NCBI GenBank assembly: GCA_903855995.1
Contig: CAIOAN010000002.1
Coordinates: 1-64,000, forward strand
Origin: an uncultured Opitutia bacterium
GTDB lineage: Bacteria > Verrucomicrobiota > Verrucomicrobiia > Opitutales > UBA953
Direction of reading: 5' to 3'
Length of the DNA stretch: 64,000 nt
The stretch's first letter is position 1. The number at the start of each line of letters is the position of its first letter. The notes beneath the pieces were generated by a model. It was not told the DNA's origin and made no database searches. It was given only the letters and a program-made list of their open reading frames with translations. Shown here piece by piece: positions 35,893 through 45,027 of this stretch. A program made the position numbers and the translations under genes.

Positions 35893-36839
35893 ACGACGAA
35901 CGTTACCAAGTCCTCTTCGACGCCTGGTCGGAGTCCCGCCTGACTCCGGCCGAAGCGACCGAGCTCAGCACGCTCCTTCGCGCCGACCCCGAAGCCCGCG
36001 TGCGCTTCCGCGAAGCCGCGACCTTCCACGGTCAACTTCACGCCGCGCTCGACGCCTTGAATCTCGATCAAGCCTCCGCCCTGGAGAAAACCATCACCTT
36101 CCCCTTGCGCGGACGGGCCATGAGCCTCGCTGCCTCGCTACTAGCCTTCGGAATGGTCGTAACCTCGCTCGGATGGCTATTCGCCGCCAAGGCCAATACT
36201 TCGGAAATCCACGCCGTCGAAATCGCGGATGGTAGCTTTGAACTGTCGCGGGGCGCCATCCCTCACGGTTTCCCGAAGAATGTCTTCTCCTGGGGCGGAG
36301 ATCGCAGCGAGGTCCTGACCCACGACGGACAACACCGCCAATCGCTCCGTTTCATCGAAGCCGAAGGCGAACCCAATATTCCGAACAGCCCGCGCCAGTC
36401 GTGCGATGTCTTCCAGATCATCGACCTCAAGTCCGTGCGGACGGAACTCCTAACCTCCAGCGAAGCCTTCGTGGAACTGCAGGCCAGCCTCCTCGACGCC
36501 CGCCCGACGAAAGCCGAGCCTGTCCGCTTCATCGCCAAGGTCTACGTCTTCGAAGGCAGCCCTGAGTCGATCGTCGGTAACTGGCCGCCGTCCGCCGACC
36601 AAGTCCTCGCCAGTGGCTCGCAGTGCCACATCAGCCCCGGAGGTAAGCCAGGCGAATGGAAAACACTTACGGCACGTTGCGTCCTGCCTCCCACCGCCGG
36701 TTTCCTCGTCGTCCACATCGGCGCCGGCAGCGCCGGCCAACCCGGTCAGGCTTCGCCCAAGCTCGGGGAGCAATTCGCGGACGACATCCGCCTGTCCCTC
36801 CACACGCGCCCAAATAAGGCCGAAGTGGCCGCACGCTGA
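35889..36839 (+). CDS. Membrane anti-sigma-like regulator (FecR-type N terminus)
   Basis: 316 residues, ATG overlapping the sigma factor stop (ATGA). Residues 1-60 are a charged cytosolic helical region (D-A-W-S-E-S-R-L-T-P-A-E, R-V-R-F-R-E-A-A-T-F-H-G-Q-L-H) like those of FecR-type anti-sigma proteins. One membrane segment spans about 78-100. Residues 100-316 are extracytoplasmic and beta-rich, resembling a jelly-roll/LamG-like sensor. It would hold the ECF sigma factor inactive until an extracellular signal, perhaps a glycan, is sensed; that mode of action is inferred from position and topology. Confidence 0.8.
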   Translation: MNDERYQVLFDAWSESRLTPAEATELSTLLRADPEARVRFREAATFHGQLHAALDALNLDQASALEKTITFPLRGRAMSLAASLLAFGMVVTSLGWLFAAKANTSEIHAVEIADGSFELSRGAIPHGFPKNVFSWGGDRSEVLTHDGQHRQSLRFIEAEGEPNIPNSPRQSCDVFQIIDLKSVRTELLTSSEAFVELQASLLDARPTKAEPVRFIAKVYVFEGSPESIVGNWPPSADQVLASGSQCHISPGGKPGEWKTLTARCVLPPTAGFLVVHIGAGSAGQPGQASPKLGEQFADDIRLSLHTRPNKAEVAAR

Positions 36840-37193
36840 ATGCACGTGCCACCTACCAAGATGACCGAGCCTCACATCGCCGGTCGCGAAATCTGGCAGA
36901 TGCGGATTCCGCCCGCCGAGAATCCCTTCAAACGCGGCCTCGTCATGGTCGTCAAGATCTACGCGCATCTTGCGACCATCCTGGTTTTCGTGTCGATGGG
37001 CCTGCAGTATTGGTCAGGCTTACCGATCACCTTGATCGGCGCTCAAGTCTTCTGCCTGGGACAGCTGGACCTAATCAATGAAATGGCCAAACCTCACGAT
37101 CAGCATCGCGGCCTGCGCCTGATACCCTCGGCGCTCCTCATGCTCCTTGGCGGAGCCCTCCAAGCCTACCAGACCTTCTGCCCCCTCCCATGA
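36840..37193 (+). CDS. Small membrane protein of unknown function
   Basis: 117 residues starting directly after the regulator stop and overlapping the next start (ATGA). Two to three hydrophobic segments (about 38-60 and 62-78, and 93-110) with a polar loop containing D-L-I-N-E-M and K-P-H-D-Q-H-R. I do not recognise a family. An internal ATG at codon 8 is an alternative start. Position inside the sigma/anti-sigma operon suggests an accessory part of the sensing unit or an anchor for the tandem SGNH protein. Confidence 0.72.
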   Translation: MHVPPTKMTEPHIAGREIWQMRIPPAENPFKRGLVMVVKIYAHLATILVFVSMGLQYWSGLPITLIGAQVFCLGQLDLINEMAKPHDQHRGLRLIPSALLMLLGGALQAYQTFCPLP

Positions 37194-39046
37194 ACCTACG
37201 CCTCACCCTGGCCGCCCTGCTGCTGTGTTCAGCCCTACCCGCCCTCGAATACGCCCACAAGCCGGCCGACCCTCAGCCGACGGGCTGGCCGCTCACGGCC
37301 GAAGAAAAAGCCTTCATCGGTAAGCCTGAATACGACCGCCGACCAGGCCGCGAAAACAGCCAACACCTGCCGCAGCTCTGGCCCGCCGTGCCTTCCGCCG
37401 GCTCCTGGGGCGGCACTTCCTGGGTCGATACGCACGCGAAGCTGGTCACCTACGTCCAGGCGAATCCAGGCCCTTGCGACGTCCTGCTCGTCGGTGACTC
37501 GATCACCCAGCAGTGGGGCAGCCCGCTCGACAAAGGCGTGCTCAATGATGCGTGGCTGAAAGCCTTCCCGAACGCCAAGACCATCAACATCGGTATCGGC
37601 GGCGACAAAGCCCAGAACGTCCTCTGGCGTCTCGACCACGGCGGCGTCGACGGAATCAAGCCGCGCGCAATCGTGCTGATGATCGGGAACAACAACATGT
37701 TCTTCACCCCTGAGACCGGCGTGGCCGCCGTCGCCCAAGGCGTGAAGGCGTGCCTCGCCAACCTGCGCGAAAAATTCCCGGAAGCTGACGTGGTCGTCGC
37801 GAAGGTCCTGCCCTGCCACGCGCCAAAGGTCCGCTTCTACGAGGACATCCTCCTGACCAACGCCGAAATCGATAAACTGAACCTCGGCGCCGACCCGAAG
37901 GTCAAGGTGCTCGACCTCACCAAGGACTTCCTCAACGCCGACGGCACGATCAAGCAGGCGCTCTTCAAGCCGGACAACATCCACCTGTCGCTCGAAGGCT
38001 ACACCGTTTACGCCGCCCGCCTGAAGCCGCTGCTGGATGCGACGCTCGGCGGCAAAGGTTTGGGTTCTACGGTAGTCTTACCGAAGAAGGAGACCGCAGC
38101 CAAGCAAAGTTCGGCAACCGATGCCAAATCGGCTACACCCGGAGCGAAACCAACGTCTCCCAGCGGCCCGACGACCAAAACCGCCGACGGTAAATCGCTC
38201 GTCTACGCCTACGCACCCTACAACGAAGGCAAACTCGACCCTCAGCTGACGGGTTGGCCGCTGACCGAAGCCGAACTGGCCTGGGCCAATAAGGGCGAAT
38301 ACACCCGGAAGCCCGGCCATGAAGCCAACAAGCACTTACCAGAAATGTGGTTCGTGACTCCGACTGCCGGACACTGGAGCGGCAAGGATGCGACCTACGG
38401 CAACGCCTGGCTCGCCCACCACGCGACCAACATCGCACACGTGAAGGCCGCCGGCGCCATCGATGTCGCGCTGATTGGCGACAGTATCACCCAAGGCTGG
38501 GGTGGAGGCTTCGACGGCACGCCCTTCAACGCCGCCTGGCAGAAGCAGTTTAGCGGACTCAAGGCCGTAAACCTGGGCATCGGTGGAGACCGCATGGAAC
38601 ACATCCTCTGGCGCCTTGACCACGGGGCGCTCGAAGGAGCCTCCCCCAAGGTGATTGTACTCAAAATCGGTGTAAATAATGCCCCCTTGATCAAAGCCAA
38701 CGGCGTCCCGGTCGAAACCGCCGCCAAGGGCATCCAGCTCTGCGTCGAGAACCTCCGCCTCCGCTGCCCGCAATCCCAGATCATCGTCGTGAAAATCCTG
38801 CCGGCCTTCGACCCGAGCAAAGAGGTCGGCGCCACGGTCCGCGAAGTGAACGTCGCCCTCGACACACTGAAGCTCGAGGCCGACCCACAGGTCCACGTCA
38901 TCGATGTCGCGGCCGACTTCACCCACGCCGACGGCTCGCTGAAGAGCGAGTTATATTCCGATAAATACCTGCATCTGAATCTCGCCGGCTACGAGGTCTT
39001 CGCCGCCAAGTTGAAGGTCGCTGTCGACGCCGCCTTGAAACGTTAA
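37190..39046 (+). CDS. Secreted tandem SGNH hydrolase (two catalytic domains)
   Basis: 618 residues with Sec signal (1-19). Two homologous halves, each beginning with P-Q-x-T-G-W-P-L-T and H-L-P-x-x-W, then a PAF-acetylhydrolase-type SGNH domain. Half 1: V-G-D-S104-I-T-Q, G-I-G-G-D, G-N168-N-N and D262-N-I-H265. Half 2: I-G-D-S432-I-T-Q-G-W, G-I-G-G-D, G-V-N-N and Y-S-D591-K-Y-L-H595, where the Asp-His pair is one residue further apart. A Thr/Ser/Ala/Pro linker (about 300-335) joins them. Likely acts on two acyl positions of one glycan. It sits in the sigma-factor operon, one base before the third DUF1592 gene. Confidence 0.9.
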   Translation: MNLRLTLAALLLCSALPALEYAHKPADPQPTGWPLTAEEKAFIGKPEYDRRPGRENSQHLPQLWPAVPSAGSWGGTSWVDTHAKLVTYVQANPGPCDVLLVGDSITQQWGSPLDKGVLNDAWLKAFPNAKTINIGIGGDKAQNVLWRLDHGGVDGIKPRAIVLMIGNNNMFFTPETGVAAVAQGVKACLANLREKFPEADVVVAKVLPCHAPKVRFYEDILLTNAEIDKLNLGADPKVKVLDLTKDFLNADGTIKQALFKPDNIHLSLEGYTVYAARLKPLLDATLGGKGLGSTVVLPKKETAAKQSSATDAKSATPGAKPTSPSGPTTKTADGKSLVYAYAPYNEGKLDPQLTGWPLTEAELAWANKGEYTRKPGHEANKHLPEMWFVTPTAGHWSGKDATYGNAWLAHHATNIAHVKAAGAIDVALIGDSITQGWGGGFDGTPFNAAWQKQFSGLKAVNLGIGGDRMEHILWRLDHGALEGASPKVIVLKIGVNNAPLIKANGVPVETAAKGIQLCVENLRLRCPQSQIIVVKILPAFDPSKEVGATVREVNVALDTLKLEADPQVHVIDVAADFTHADGSLKSELYSDKYLHLNLAGYEVFAAKLKVAVDAALKR

Positions 39047-39047
39047 G

Positions 39048-41669
39048 ATGTCCCTGCGATTCGCCATCCTGACTTTGCTCTCCGCCCTCGCCGCTGCCGC
39101 GGAGCCGCGGGCATTCCTCGAGAAGCACTGCTACGAGTGCCATGACAAGGAGACGAAGAAAGGCGGACTAGACCTGGAATCGCTCGGCTCGGAAAAGCAG
39201 CAACTCGAACGGTGGATCAAGATCCATGACGCCGTGGCCGACGGCGAGATGCCTCCGGCCAAAAAGAAGACGCGTCCACCCGAAGCCGATAAAACCGCCT
39301 TCGTCGCCGAACTCGACACCCGGCTGACCGCGGCCTCCATCGCCGCCCGTCCGGTACGCACGCAGCTCCGTCGCCTGACGCGTCAGGAGTTCGAGAACTC
39401 GCTCAAGGACCTGCTGTCCCTGCCACGCCTGGACATCACTGGCCTGCTCCCGGCCGACGGACGCGTGTCGGGCTACGATAAGATCGGCAGCGGCCTTGAC
39501 CTCTCGCCTGGCCACCTCGCCGCCTACCAAGAAGCCATCGAGAAGGCGCTCGATGTCGCGATCGCCACACAGAGCACCGCCCCGCGGGTGTATCAGAAAC
39601 GCATCTACCCGGCGGGCCTGTTCAAGTTCGGCGCCAACCTCTCCCACGGTCAATACGTGCTCCTCAAGGACAAACAGCCCGACCCCGCCCTGCCCGTCCG
39701 CGGCGGCTTCGAAGATAAGAATGGGCATGTCGGCCACGAAGGTCCCGACCTCAAGGACCGCGGCGCCTTGGTCAAGAGCCCGGCCGTAGCCCAGAGCCAG
39801 AGTGCGGTCGGCCTCCTCAACCCGAATCTCGCCGGCTACGAGGCCGCGATGAACGTCTCACCGATTTACGCCGGCACTTATCGCCTCCGCCTGTCGATCT
39901 GGGGTTTCCGCTGGGCAAATGGTAAGCCGAATCCGTGCGACGTACCCCAAGCCGCGGTCCTGCGCGCCCACGAAGAAGGCAAACAGCAGGAAGGCGGCCG
40001 ACTTCTCTCCGCCTTCACCGCTCCGTCCATGGAATCAAAGGAAGGCGAGATCGTCACCTGGCTTGACGCCCATGAGTCGATCGTCTTCGACCCGGTGTCG
40101 GTGCCGTGGAACGGATTGCGCATCGGACAGGTCGCCGGACGCGCCGCCAAACATATCGGCCCCGGCGTCGCCCTCGACTGGTTCGAAATCGAAGGCCCGC
40201 TCAACCCGGTCTGGCCGCCGGTCAGCCACACGCGCCTCTTAGGGCAGCTCCCGATCAAGCCCTTCGTCGCCGGGGGCGACATCGTACCGCCTCGGCGCGA
40301 AAAGATCCGAAGCTTCGGCGGATACCTGCCAAGCTTGTACCTCGACCTCACTCCGGCCGAACGTGAACCGAAGCTCGAAACGGTCAGCTCCGAACAGCCC
40401 ATTGAAGACGCCCGTAAACTCCTTTCCGACTTTCTACCCCGCGCCTTCCGCCGCGACGTGACCGCATCGGAGATCGAACCCTACCTGAAACTCCTGCAGA
40501 CACGGCTCGACGCCAAGGATTGCTTCGAGGACGCCATGCGCCGCGTCTACGTGGCCGTCCTGACCTCGCCGGAATTCCTCTTCCTCCCCGCTCCATCCGA
40601 CGATGCGGCCCTCGCCGCTCGCCTCGCCTATTGGCTTTGGAACGGCCCGCCGGATGAAGCGCTCCTCGCCGCGGCCCGCGACCGCACGCTCCATCGTCCA
40701 GAAATCCTCCGCGCCCAGATCGACCGCTTGCTCGCTGATCCGCGCTCCGAACGCTTCACCCAGGACTTCGCGCGCCAGTGGCTCGAGCTAGGCCGGCTCG
40801 ACGAGACCAATCCCGACCCCCTGCTCTACCCGGAATATCGTTTCCTCCTTGGCCAGGGTGTCGCCAACGAAACCCCCGCCTTCCTTCGTGAGCTGATCAC
40901 TAAGGATCTCCCGGCTCGCTCGTTGCTGCAACCCGGCTTCGCGATGCTGACTCAACGTCTCGCCGAACATTATGGCATCAAGGGAGTCCAAGGCGTCGAA
41001 CAACGTAAGGTCACCCTCCCGACCGACAGCTTGCGCGGTGGCCTGCTCGGCCAAGCCGCGATCCATAAGCTGACCGCCAATGGTACGACCACCTCGCCGG
41101 TCAAACGCGGCGTCTGGGTCTCCGACCGACTGCTCGACGCACCAGCGCCTCCGCCCCCGCCGGGCATCTCGGCGGTCGACCCTGACACACGTGGCACGAC
41201 GACGATTCGCGAACAGCTGACCAAGCACCGCTCCGACCCCAGCTGTGCCGCCTGCCACGCGAAGATTGACGCGCCGGGCTTCGCCCTCGAAGCGTTCGAT
41301 CCTATCGGGGGCCTGCGCTCGCGCTATCGTTCCAACGGCCAAGGCGACCTACCGGCCGAAAAGGGCCACACCGACTGGAAGGTGGAATATAAACTCGGCC
41401 CCTCCGTAGACGCCTCCGGCGCACTCCGCGACGGCCGCGCTTTCCGCGACACGGCCACCTTCGTCGACCTGTTGGCATCCGATGACGAGAAACTCGCCCG
41501 CGCGTTCGTGGCGCACCTCGCTCGCTACGCCACCGGCACGGAAATCAGCTACGCCGACCGGGCCAAGATCCGCCGCATCGTCGCGCAGACCAAGGCAAAC
41601 GGCTACGGCCTGCGCTCGCTGCTCCACGCGCTCGCCCAGAGCCCTCTCTTCATTCCCAGTTCCCGCTGA
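39048..41669 (+). CDS. DUF1592-family secreted c-type cytochrome, copy 3
   Basis: 873 residues with Sec signal (1-18). Haem motifs C28-Y-E-C31-H32 and C733-A-A-C736-H737. DUF1587 (R-R-L-T-R-Q-E-F-E-N-S-L-K-D-L-L), a long beta-rich insert of about 300 residues without the duplication seen in copy 2, then DUF1592 (A-A-R-L-A-Y-W-L-W), DUF1588 (T-T-S-P-V-K-R-G-V-W) and DUF1585. Expected to be a periplasmic or surface redox protein. It is the only copy inside the ECF sigma operon; its partner DUF1552 gene starts two bases after its stop. Confidence 0.9.
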   Translation: MSLRFAILTLLSALAAAAEPRAFLEKHCYECHDKETKKGGLDLESLGSEKQQLERWIKIHDAVADGEMPPAKKKTRPPEADKTAFVAELDTRLTAASIAARPVRTQLRRLTRQEFENSLKDLLSLPRLDITGLLPADGRVSGYDKIGSGLDLSPGHLAAYQEAIEKALDVAIATQSTAPRVYQKRIYPAGLFKFGANLSHGQYVLLKDKQPDPALPVRGGFEDKNGHVGHEGPDLKDRGALVKSPAVAQSQSAVGLLNPNLAGYEAAMNVSPIYAGTYRLRLSIWGFRWANGKPNPCDVPQAAVLRAHEEGKQQEGGRLLSAFTAPSMESKEGEIVTWLDAHESIVFDPVSVPWNGLRIGQVAGRAAKHIGPGVALDWFEIEGPLNPVWPPVSHTRLLGQLPIKPFVAGGDIVPPRREKIRSFGGYLPSLYLDLTPAEREPKLETVSSEQPIEDARKLLSDFLPRAFRRDVTASEIEPYLKLLQTRLDAKDCFEDAMRRVYVAVLTSPEFLFLPAPSDDAALAARLAYWLWNGPPDEALLAAARDRTLHRPEILRAQIDRLLADPRSERFTQDFARQWLELGRLDETNPDPLLYPEYRFLLGQGVANETPAFLRELITKDLPARSLLQPGFAMLTQRLAEHYGIKGVQGVEQRKVTLPTDSLRGGLLGQAAIHKLTANGTTTSPVKRGVWVSDRLLDAPAPPPPPGISAVDPDTRGTTTIREQLTKHRSDPSCAACHAKIDAPGFALEAFDPIGGLRSRYRSNGQGDLPAEKGHTDWKVEYKLGPSVDASGALRDGRAFRDTATFVDLLASDDEKLARAFVAHLARYATGTEISYADRAKIRRIVAQTKANGYGLRSLLHALAQSPLFIPSSR

Positions 41670-41671
41670 CC

Positions 41672-42907
41672 ATGAACCGACGTGACTTCCTCTTCGCTGC
41701 CGGCGCCTGTCTGGCGCTGCCGGCCCTCGCCAAGGCCGCCGAAAAGGCCCCGCCCAAGCGCCTGGTCGCCATCCACGTGCCCTTGGGGATGATGCCTGCG
41801 TTCTTCTTCCCTAAGGCCGGCGAGACCTCGAGCCCCTACCTCGACCTGCTGGCGAAACAGCGCGACCAGTTCACGACCTTCGCGGGACTCTCCCACCCCG
41901 GCGTCGACGGCAATCACCACGCCGGCCAATGCTTCCTCTCTGGTGCGCCGCATCCGGGTCAGCCGACTTTCCGCAACAGCCTCTCGCTCGACCAACTCGT
42001 CGCCGAGAAGATCGGCGAAGACACCCGTTTCGCCTCGCTCGCCGTGGCCGTCCGCCAAGGCGAACATTATGCCGACTCGGTCGCCGTCTCCCGCTCCGGC
42101 GTCATCCTGCCGTCCGAGGCCAGCGCTGAACGACTCTACCGGAAGCTCTTCGTCGCCGGCACGCCCGAAGAGAAAGCCGCCACGATGCGTCGTATCCAGG
42201 CCGGCGGCAGCGTGCTCGACCTGATCCTCGACAAGGCCAAGCGACTCGAAAAAAGCTCTGACCCGCAGGACCGAGCCCGCCTCGACCAATACTTCCAGAG
42301 CGTACGCGAACTCGAAGGGCGCCTCGAACGCAGCATCGCTTGGGAGAACCGACCCAAGCCGAACGTCGATTATCCGATGCCGAAAGATATCGCTGACGCC
42401 AACGAGGTCGTGGCCCGCTCGCGCCTGATGTTCGACCTCGTCCGCCTCGCCTTGCAGACCGACAGTACCCGCGTCGTCACGCTCTCGCTCAGCACCTTCT
42501 CCGTCGTACCGCACGTCCCCGGCGTGAAGAACGAGACCCACGGTCTCACCCACCACGGCAACGAGCCCGACAAGATCGCCGAGCTCCGCAAGATCGAGGA
42601 AGCCCAGCTGGCCGTCTTCGGAGAGATGCTCTCGGCCTTCCGAGATACCCGCGAGACCGGCGGTAACCTCCTCGACCGTACGCAGATCCTCTACGGCAGT
42701 TGCCTCGGCAACGCCAACTCGCACAGCAACCAGAATCTGCCGCTGATTCTCGCCGGTGGCGGCTTCCGCCACGGCCAGCACCTCGCCTTCGACACCGTCA
42801 ACAACACCCCGCTGGCCAATCTCTACGTGAGCATGCTCCAGAACCTCGGGGTCGAGGCCGACAAGTTCGCCACCAGCACCGGAACCCTGCGCGGACTGCG
42901 GGGCTGA
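41672..42907 (+). CDS. DUF1552 family protein, Tat-exported, copy 3
   Basis: 411 residues. Tat signal M-N-R-R-D-F-L-F-A-A-G with hydrophobic core ending near A-K-A-A. Family landmarks: S-L-D-Q-L-V-A-E-K, Y-F-Q-S-V-R-E-L-E-G-R-L, T-D-S-T-R-V, H-H-G-N-E, and L-A-G-G-G-F-R-H-G-Q-H followed by P-L-A-N-L-Y-V-S-M-L. Note the internal P-L-A-N where copies 1 and 2 have P-M/L-C-N, so the conserved Cys is Ala here. Unknown activity. Last gene of the sigma-factor operon. Confidence 0.9.
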   Translation: MNRRDFLFAAGACLALPALAKAAEKAPPKRLVAIHVPLGMMPAFFFPKAGETSSPYLDLLAKQRDQFTTFAGLSHPGVDGNHHAGQCFLSGAPHPGQPTFRNSLSLDQLVAEKIGEDTRFASLAVAVRQGEHYADSVAVSRSGVILPSEASAERLYRKLFVAGTPEEKAATMRRIQAGGSVLDLILDKAKRLEKSSDPQDRARLDQYFQSVRELEGRLERSIAWENRPKPNVDYPMPKDIADANEVVARSRLMFDLVRLALQTDSTRVVTLSLSTFSVVPHVPGVKNETHGLTHHGNEPDKIAELRKIEEAQLAVFGEMLSAFRDTRETGGNLLDRTQILYGSCLGNANSHSNQNLPLILAGGGFRHGQHLAFDTVNNTPLANLYVSMLQNLGVEADKFATSTGTLRGLRG

Positions 42908-42916
42908 CGAACGGGG

Positions 42917-42944
42917 TTGCAGGGTCGCCGAGACCTGCTGACAT
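42917..42944 (+). promoter_or_regulatory. Possible promoter of FAD oxidoreductase gene
   Basis: TTGCAG at 42917-42922, 16 bases, then TGACAT at 42939-42944, 12 bases before the ATG at 42957. Moderate match to a housekeeping promoter; no AACC motif. Confidence 0.3.
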
Positions 42945-42956
42945 CGGCGCACCCCC

Positions 42957-45023
42957 ATGCGCACCCTGCTGCTCGCCCTGCTCGGCCTCTCCGTCGCCCT
43001 CCCCGCCCAGGATATCGTCATCTACGGCGGCACCTCCGGCGGCATCACCGCGGCCATCCAGGCGGCCCGCGAAGGCCGCACGGCGGTGCTCATCGAGCCG
43101 ACCAAGTTCCTCGGTGGCCTGACCACAGGTGGCCTCGGCGCCACCGACATCGGCAACAAGAAGGCCATCGGCGGGATCTCCCGCGAATTCTACACGGCCG
43201 TCGCGAAATACTACGCCGACGACCAGAAGTGGGTCCACCAGACCCGCGAGGCCTATTTCTCCAAGCGCCCCCACGGCAACGCGGCCGACGAAGGTACGAT
43301 GTGGACCTTTGAGCCGCACGTGGCCACCGCGGTCTACGACCAGATGCTCAAGGCCGCCGGCGACAAGGTGACGGTCGTCTTCGGCGAACGCCTCGACCTC
43401 AAGAAGGGCGTGATCAAGGACGGCACGCGTATCGTAAAGATCGTCATGGAGAGCGGCCGCGAATTTTCGGGTAAGATGTTCATCGACGCCACCTACGAAG
43501 GCGACCTGATGGCCAAGGCCGGCGTCAGCTATCACGTGGGCCGCGAGGCCAACGCCACCTACGGCGAGACCATCAATGGCATCCAGGTCGGCGGTGCGAA
43601 ATCTCACCAGTTCAAGGTCGAGGTCGACCCCTACGTGAAGAAGGGCGACCCCTCGAGCGGCCTGCTCCCCGGCATCGAGAAGGAAATCCCCGGCCCCGAT
43701 GGCGCCGGCGACCGCAAGGTTCAGGCCTATAACTTCCGCATGTGCACGACCGACGTCCCGGAAAACCGCCGCGACTGGGAAAAGCCGGCCAATTACGACG
43801 AACACTGGTATGAACTCGCCCTCCGCAACGTCGAGGCCGGCGAGGACCGTAATTCCTGGGCCCCTACGCCGATGCCGAATCGCAAGACGGACACGAACAA
43901 CAACTTCGCGATCAGCACCGACTTCATCGGCCAGAACTGGGACTACGCCGAGGCCGACTACGCCACCCGCGCCAAGATTTGGCAGGCCCACGAGGACTGG
44001 CAGAAAGGCCTGATGTGGACCTACGCTTATCACCCGCGCGTGCCGGAAAAGATGCGCCTCGCCTTCCAGAAGCTCGGCCTCGCGAAGGATGAGTTCAACG
44101 ACCACGGCAACTGGCCCCGCCAACTCTACGTCCGCGAAGCCCGGCGCATGATCGCCGACTACGTGATGTCCGAGAAGAACTGCCGCCGCGTCGAAGTGGT
44201 CGAAGACTCCGTCGGCATGGGCGCCTACAACATGGACTCGCATCATATCCAGCGTTTCGTGACCAAGGAAGGCTTCGTCCGCAACGAGGGTGACGTCCAG
44301 ATCGGCACCAAGCCCTACCCGGTCAGCTACCGCAGCCTCCGTCCCAAGGCCGCAGAATGCACCAACCTCCTCGTACCTGTCTGCATGAGCGCCAGCCACA
44401 TCGCCTACGGCTCGATCCGCATGGAGCCCGTCTTCATGGTGCTCGGTCAGTCCGCCGCCACCGCTGCTGGGCTCGCCATCGAAAGCGGCACCTCCGTGCA
44501 GGCCATCGATTACGGCGCCCTGAAGGAGCGCCTCCTCGCCAATGGCCAGATGCTCGACTTCGTGACAACCGCCGCAGCGGGCGGTGGCCACGGCGTCGAT
44601 AAATCCAAGCTCGCTGGTATCGTGGTGGACGACAGCGAAGCCGCCCTCAAGGGCTTCGAGCAGACCGGGCATGTCTCGGGTAACTACGTCGGGGACGGCT
44701 ACCGCCACGACGGCAACGCCGAGAAAGGCGCGATGACCGCCCGCTTCGCCCCCGCCCTGCCCGCCGCGGGTTCGTACCGCGTCGCGGTCTCCTACAGCAT
44801 CAACGGCAACCGTGCCACGAATGTCCCGATCACCATCCATCATGCGAAAGGCGAGACCAAGGTCCTCGTGAATCAGAGGCTCAAGCCGAGCGACGGCCTC
44901 TTCCACATCGTCGGCACCTTTGAGTTCGCCGCCGGCAAGGACGGCTGGGTCGAGATCTCCAACGCCGGCACCGACGGGCATGTGATCATCGACGCCGTGC
45001 AGTGGCTGCCCGTGAAGCGTTGA
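42957..45023 (+). CDS. Secreted FAD-dependent oxidoreductase with golvesin-like C-terminal domain
   Basis: 688 residues with Sec signal (1-18). The dinucleotide-binding fold starts at once: I-V-I-Y-G24-G-T-S-G28-G followed by a glutamate E47 at the end of the second strand (L-I-E-P), then F-L-G-G-L-T-T-G-G-L-G. This is the xanthan-lyase-associated/pfam12831-type FAD oxidoreductase. Residues about 540-688 form a golvesin/xanthan-lyase-like beta-sandwich (G-A-M-T-A-R-F, A-G-S-Y-R-V-A-V-S-Y-S). The family is common in polysaccharide loci of PVC bacteria; a sugar-oxidising role is plausible. Convergent with the esterase on the other strand, four bases apart. Confidence 0.87.
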   Translation: MRTLLLALLGLSVALPAQDIVIYGGTSGGITAAIQAAREGRTAVLIEPTKFLGGLTTGGLGATDIGNKKAIGGISREFYTAVAKYYADDQKWVHQTREAYFSKRPHGNAADEGTMWTFEPHVATAVYDQMLKAAGDKVTVVFGERLDLKKGVIKDGTRIVKIVMESGREFSGKMFIDATYEGDLMAKAGVSYHVGREANATYGETINGIQVGGAKSHQFKVEVDPYVKKGDPSSGLLPGIEKEIPGPDGAGDRKVQAYNFRMCTTDVPENRRDWEKPANYDEHWYELALRNVEAGEDRNSWAPTPMPNRKTDTNNNFAISTDFIGQNWDYAEADYATRAKIWQAHEDWQKGLMWTYAYHPRVPEKMRLAFQKLGLAKDEFNDHGNWPRQLYVREARRMIADYVMSEKNCRRVEVVEDSVGMGAYNMDSHHIQRFVTKEGFVRNEGDVQIGTKPYPVSYRSLRPKAAECTNLLVPVCMSASHIAYGSIRMEPVFMVLGQSAATAAGLAIESGTSVQAIDYGALKERLLANGQMLDFVTTAAAGGGHGVDKSKLAGIVVDDSEAALKGFEQTGHVSGNYVGDGYRHDGNAEKGAMTARFAPALPAAGSYRVAVSYSINGNRATNVPITIHHAKGETKVLVNQRLKPSDGLFHIVGTFEFAAGKDGWVEISNAGTDGHVIIDAVQWLPVKR

Positions 45024-45027
45024 GCGC

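Noticed and set aside
42798-44981. 727-codon open frame on the - strand across the FAD oxidoreductase gene
   Set aside because: No motif, no signal, mirror of a strongly recognisable flavoprotein on the + strand.
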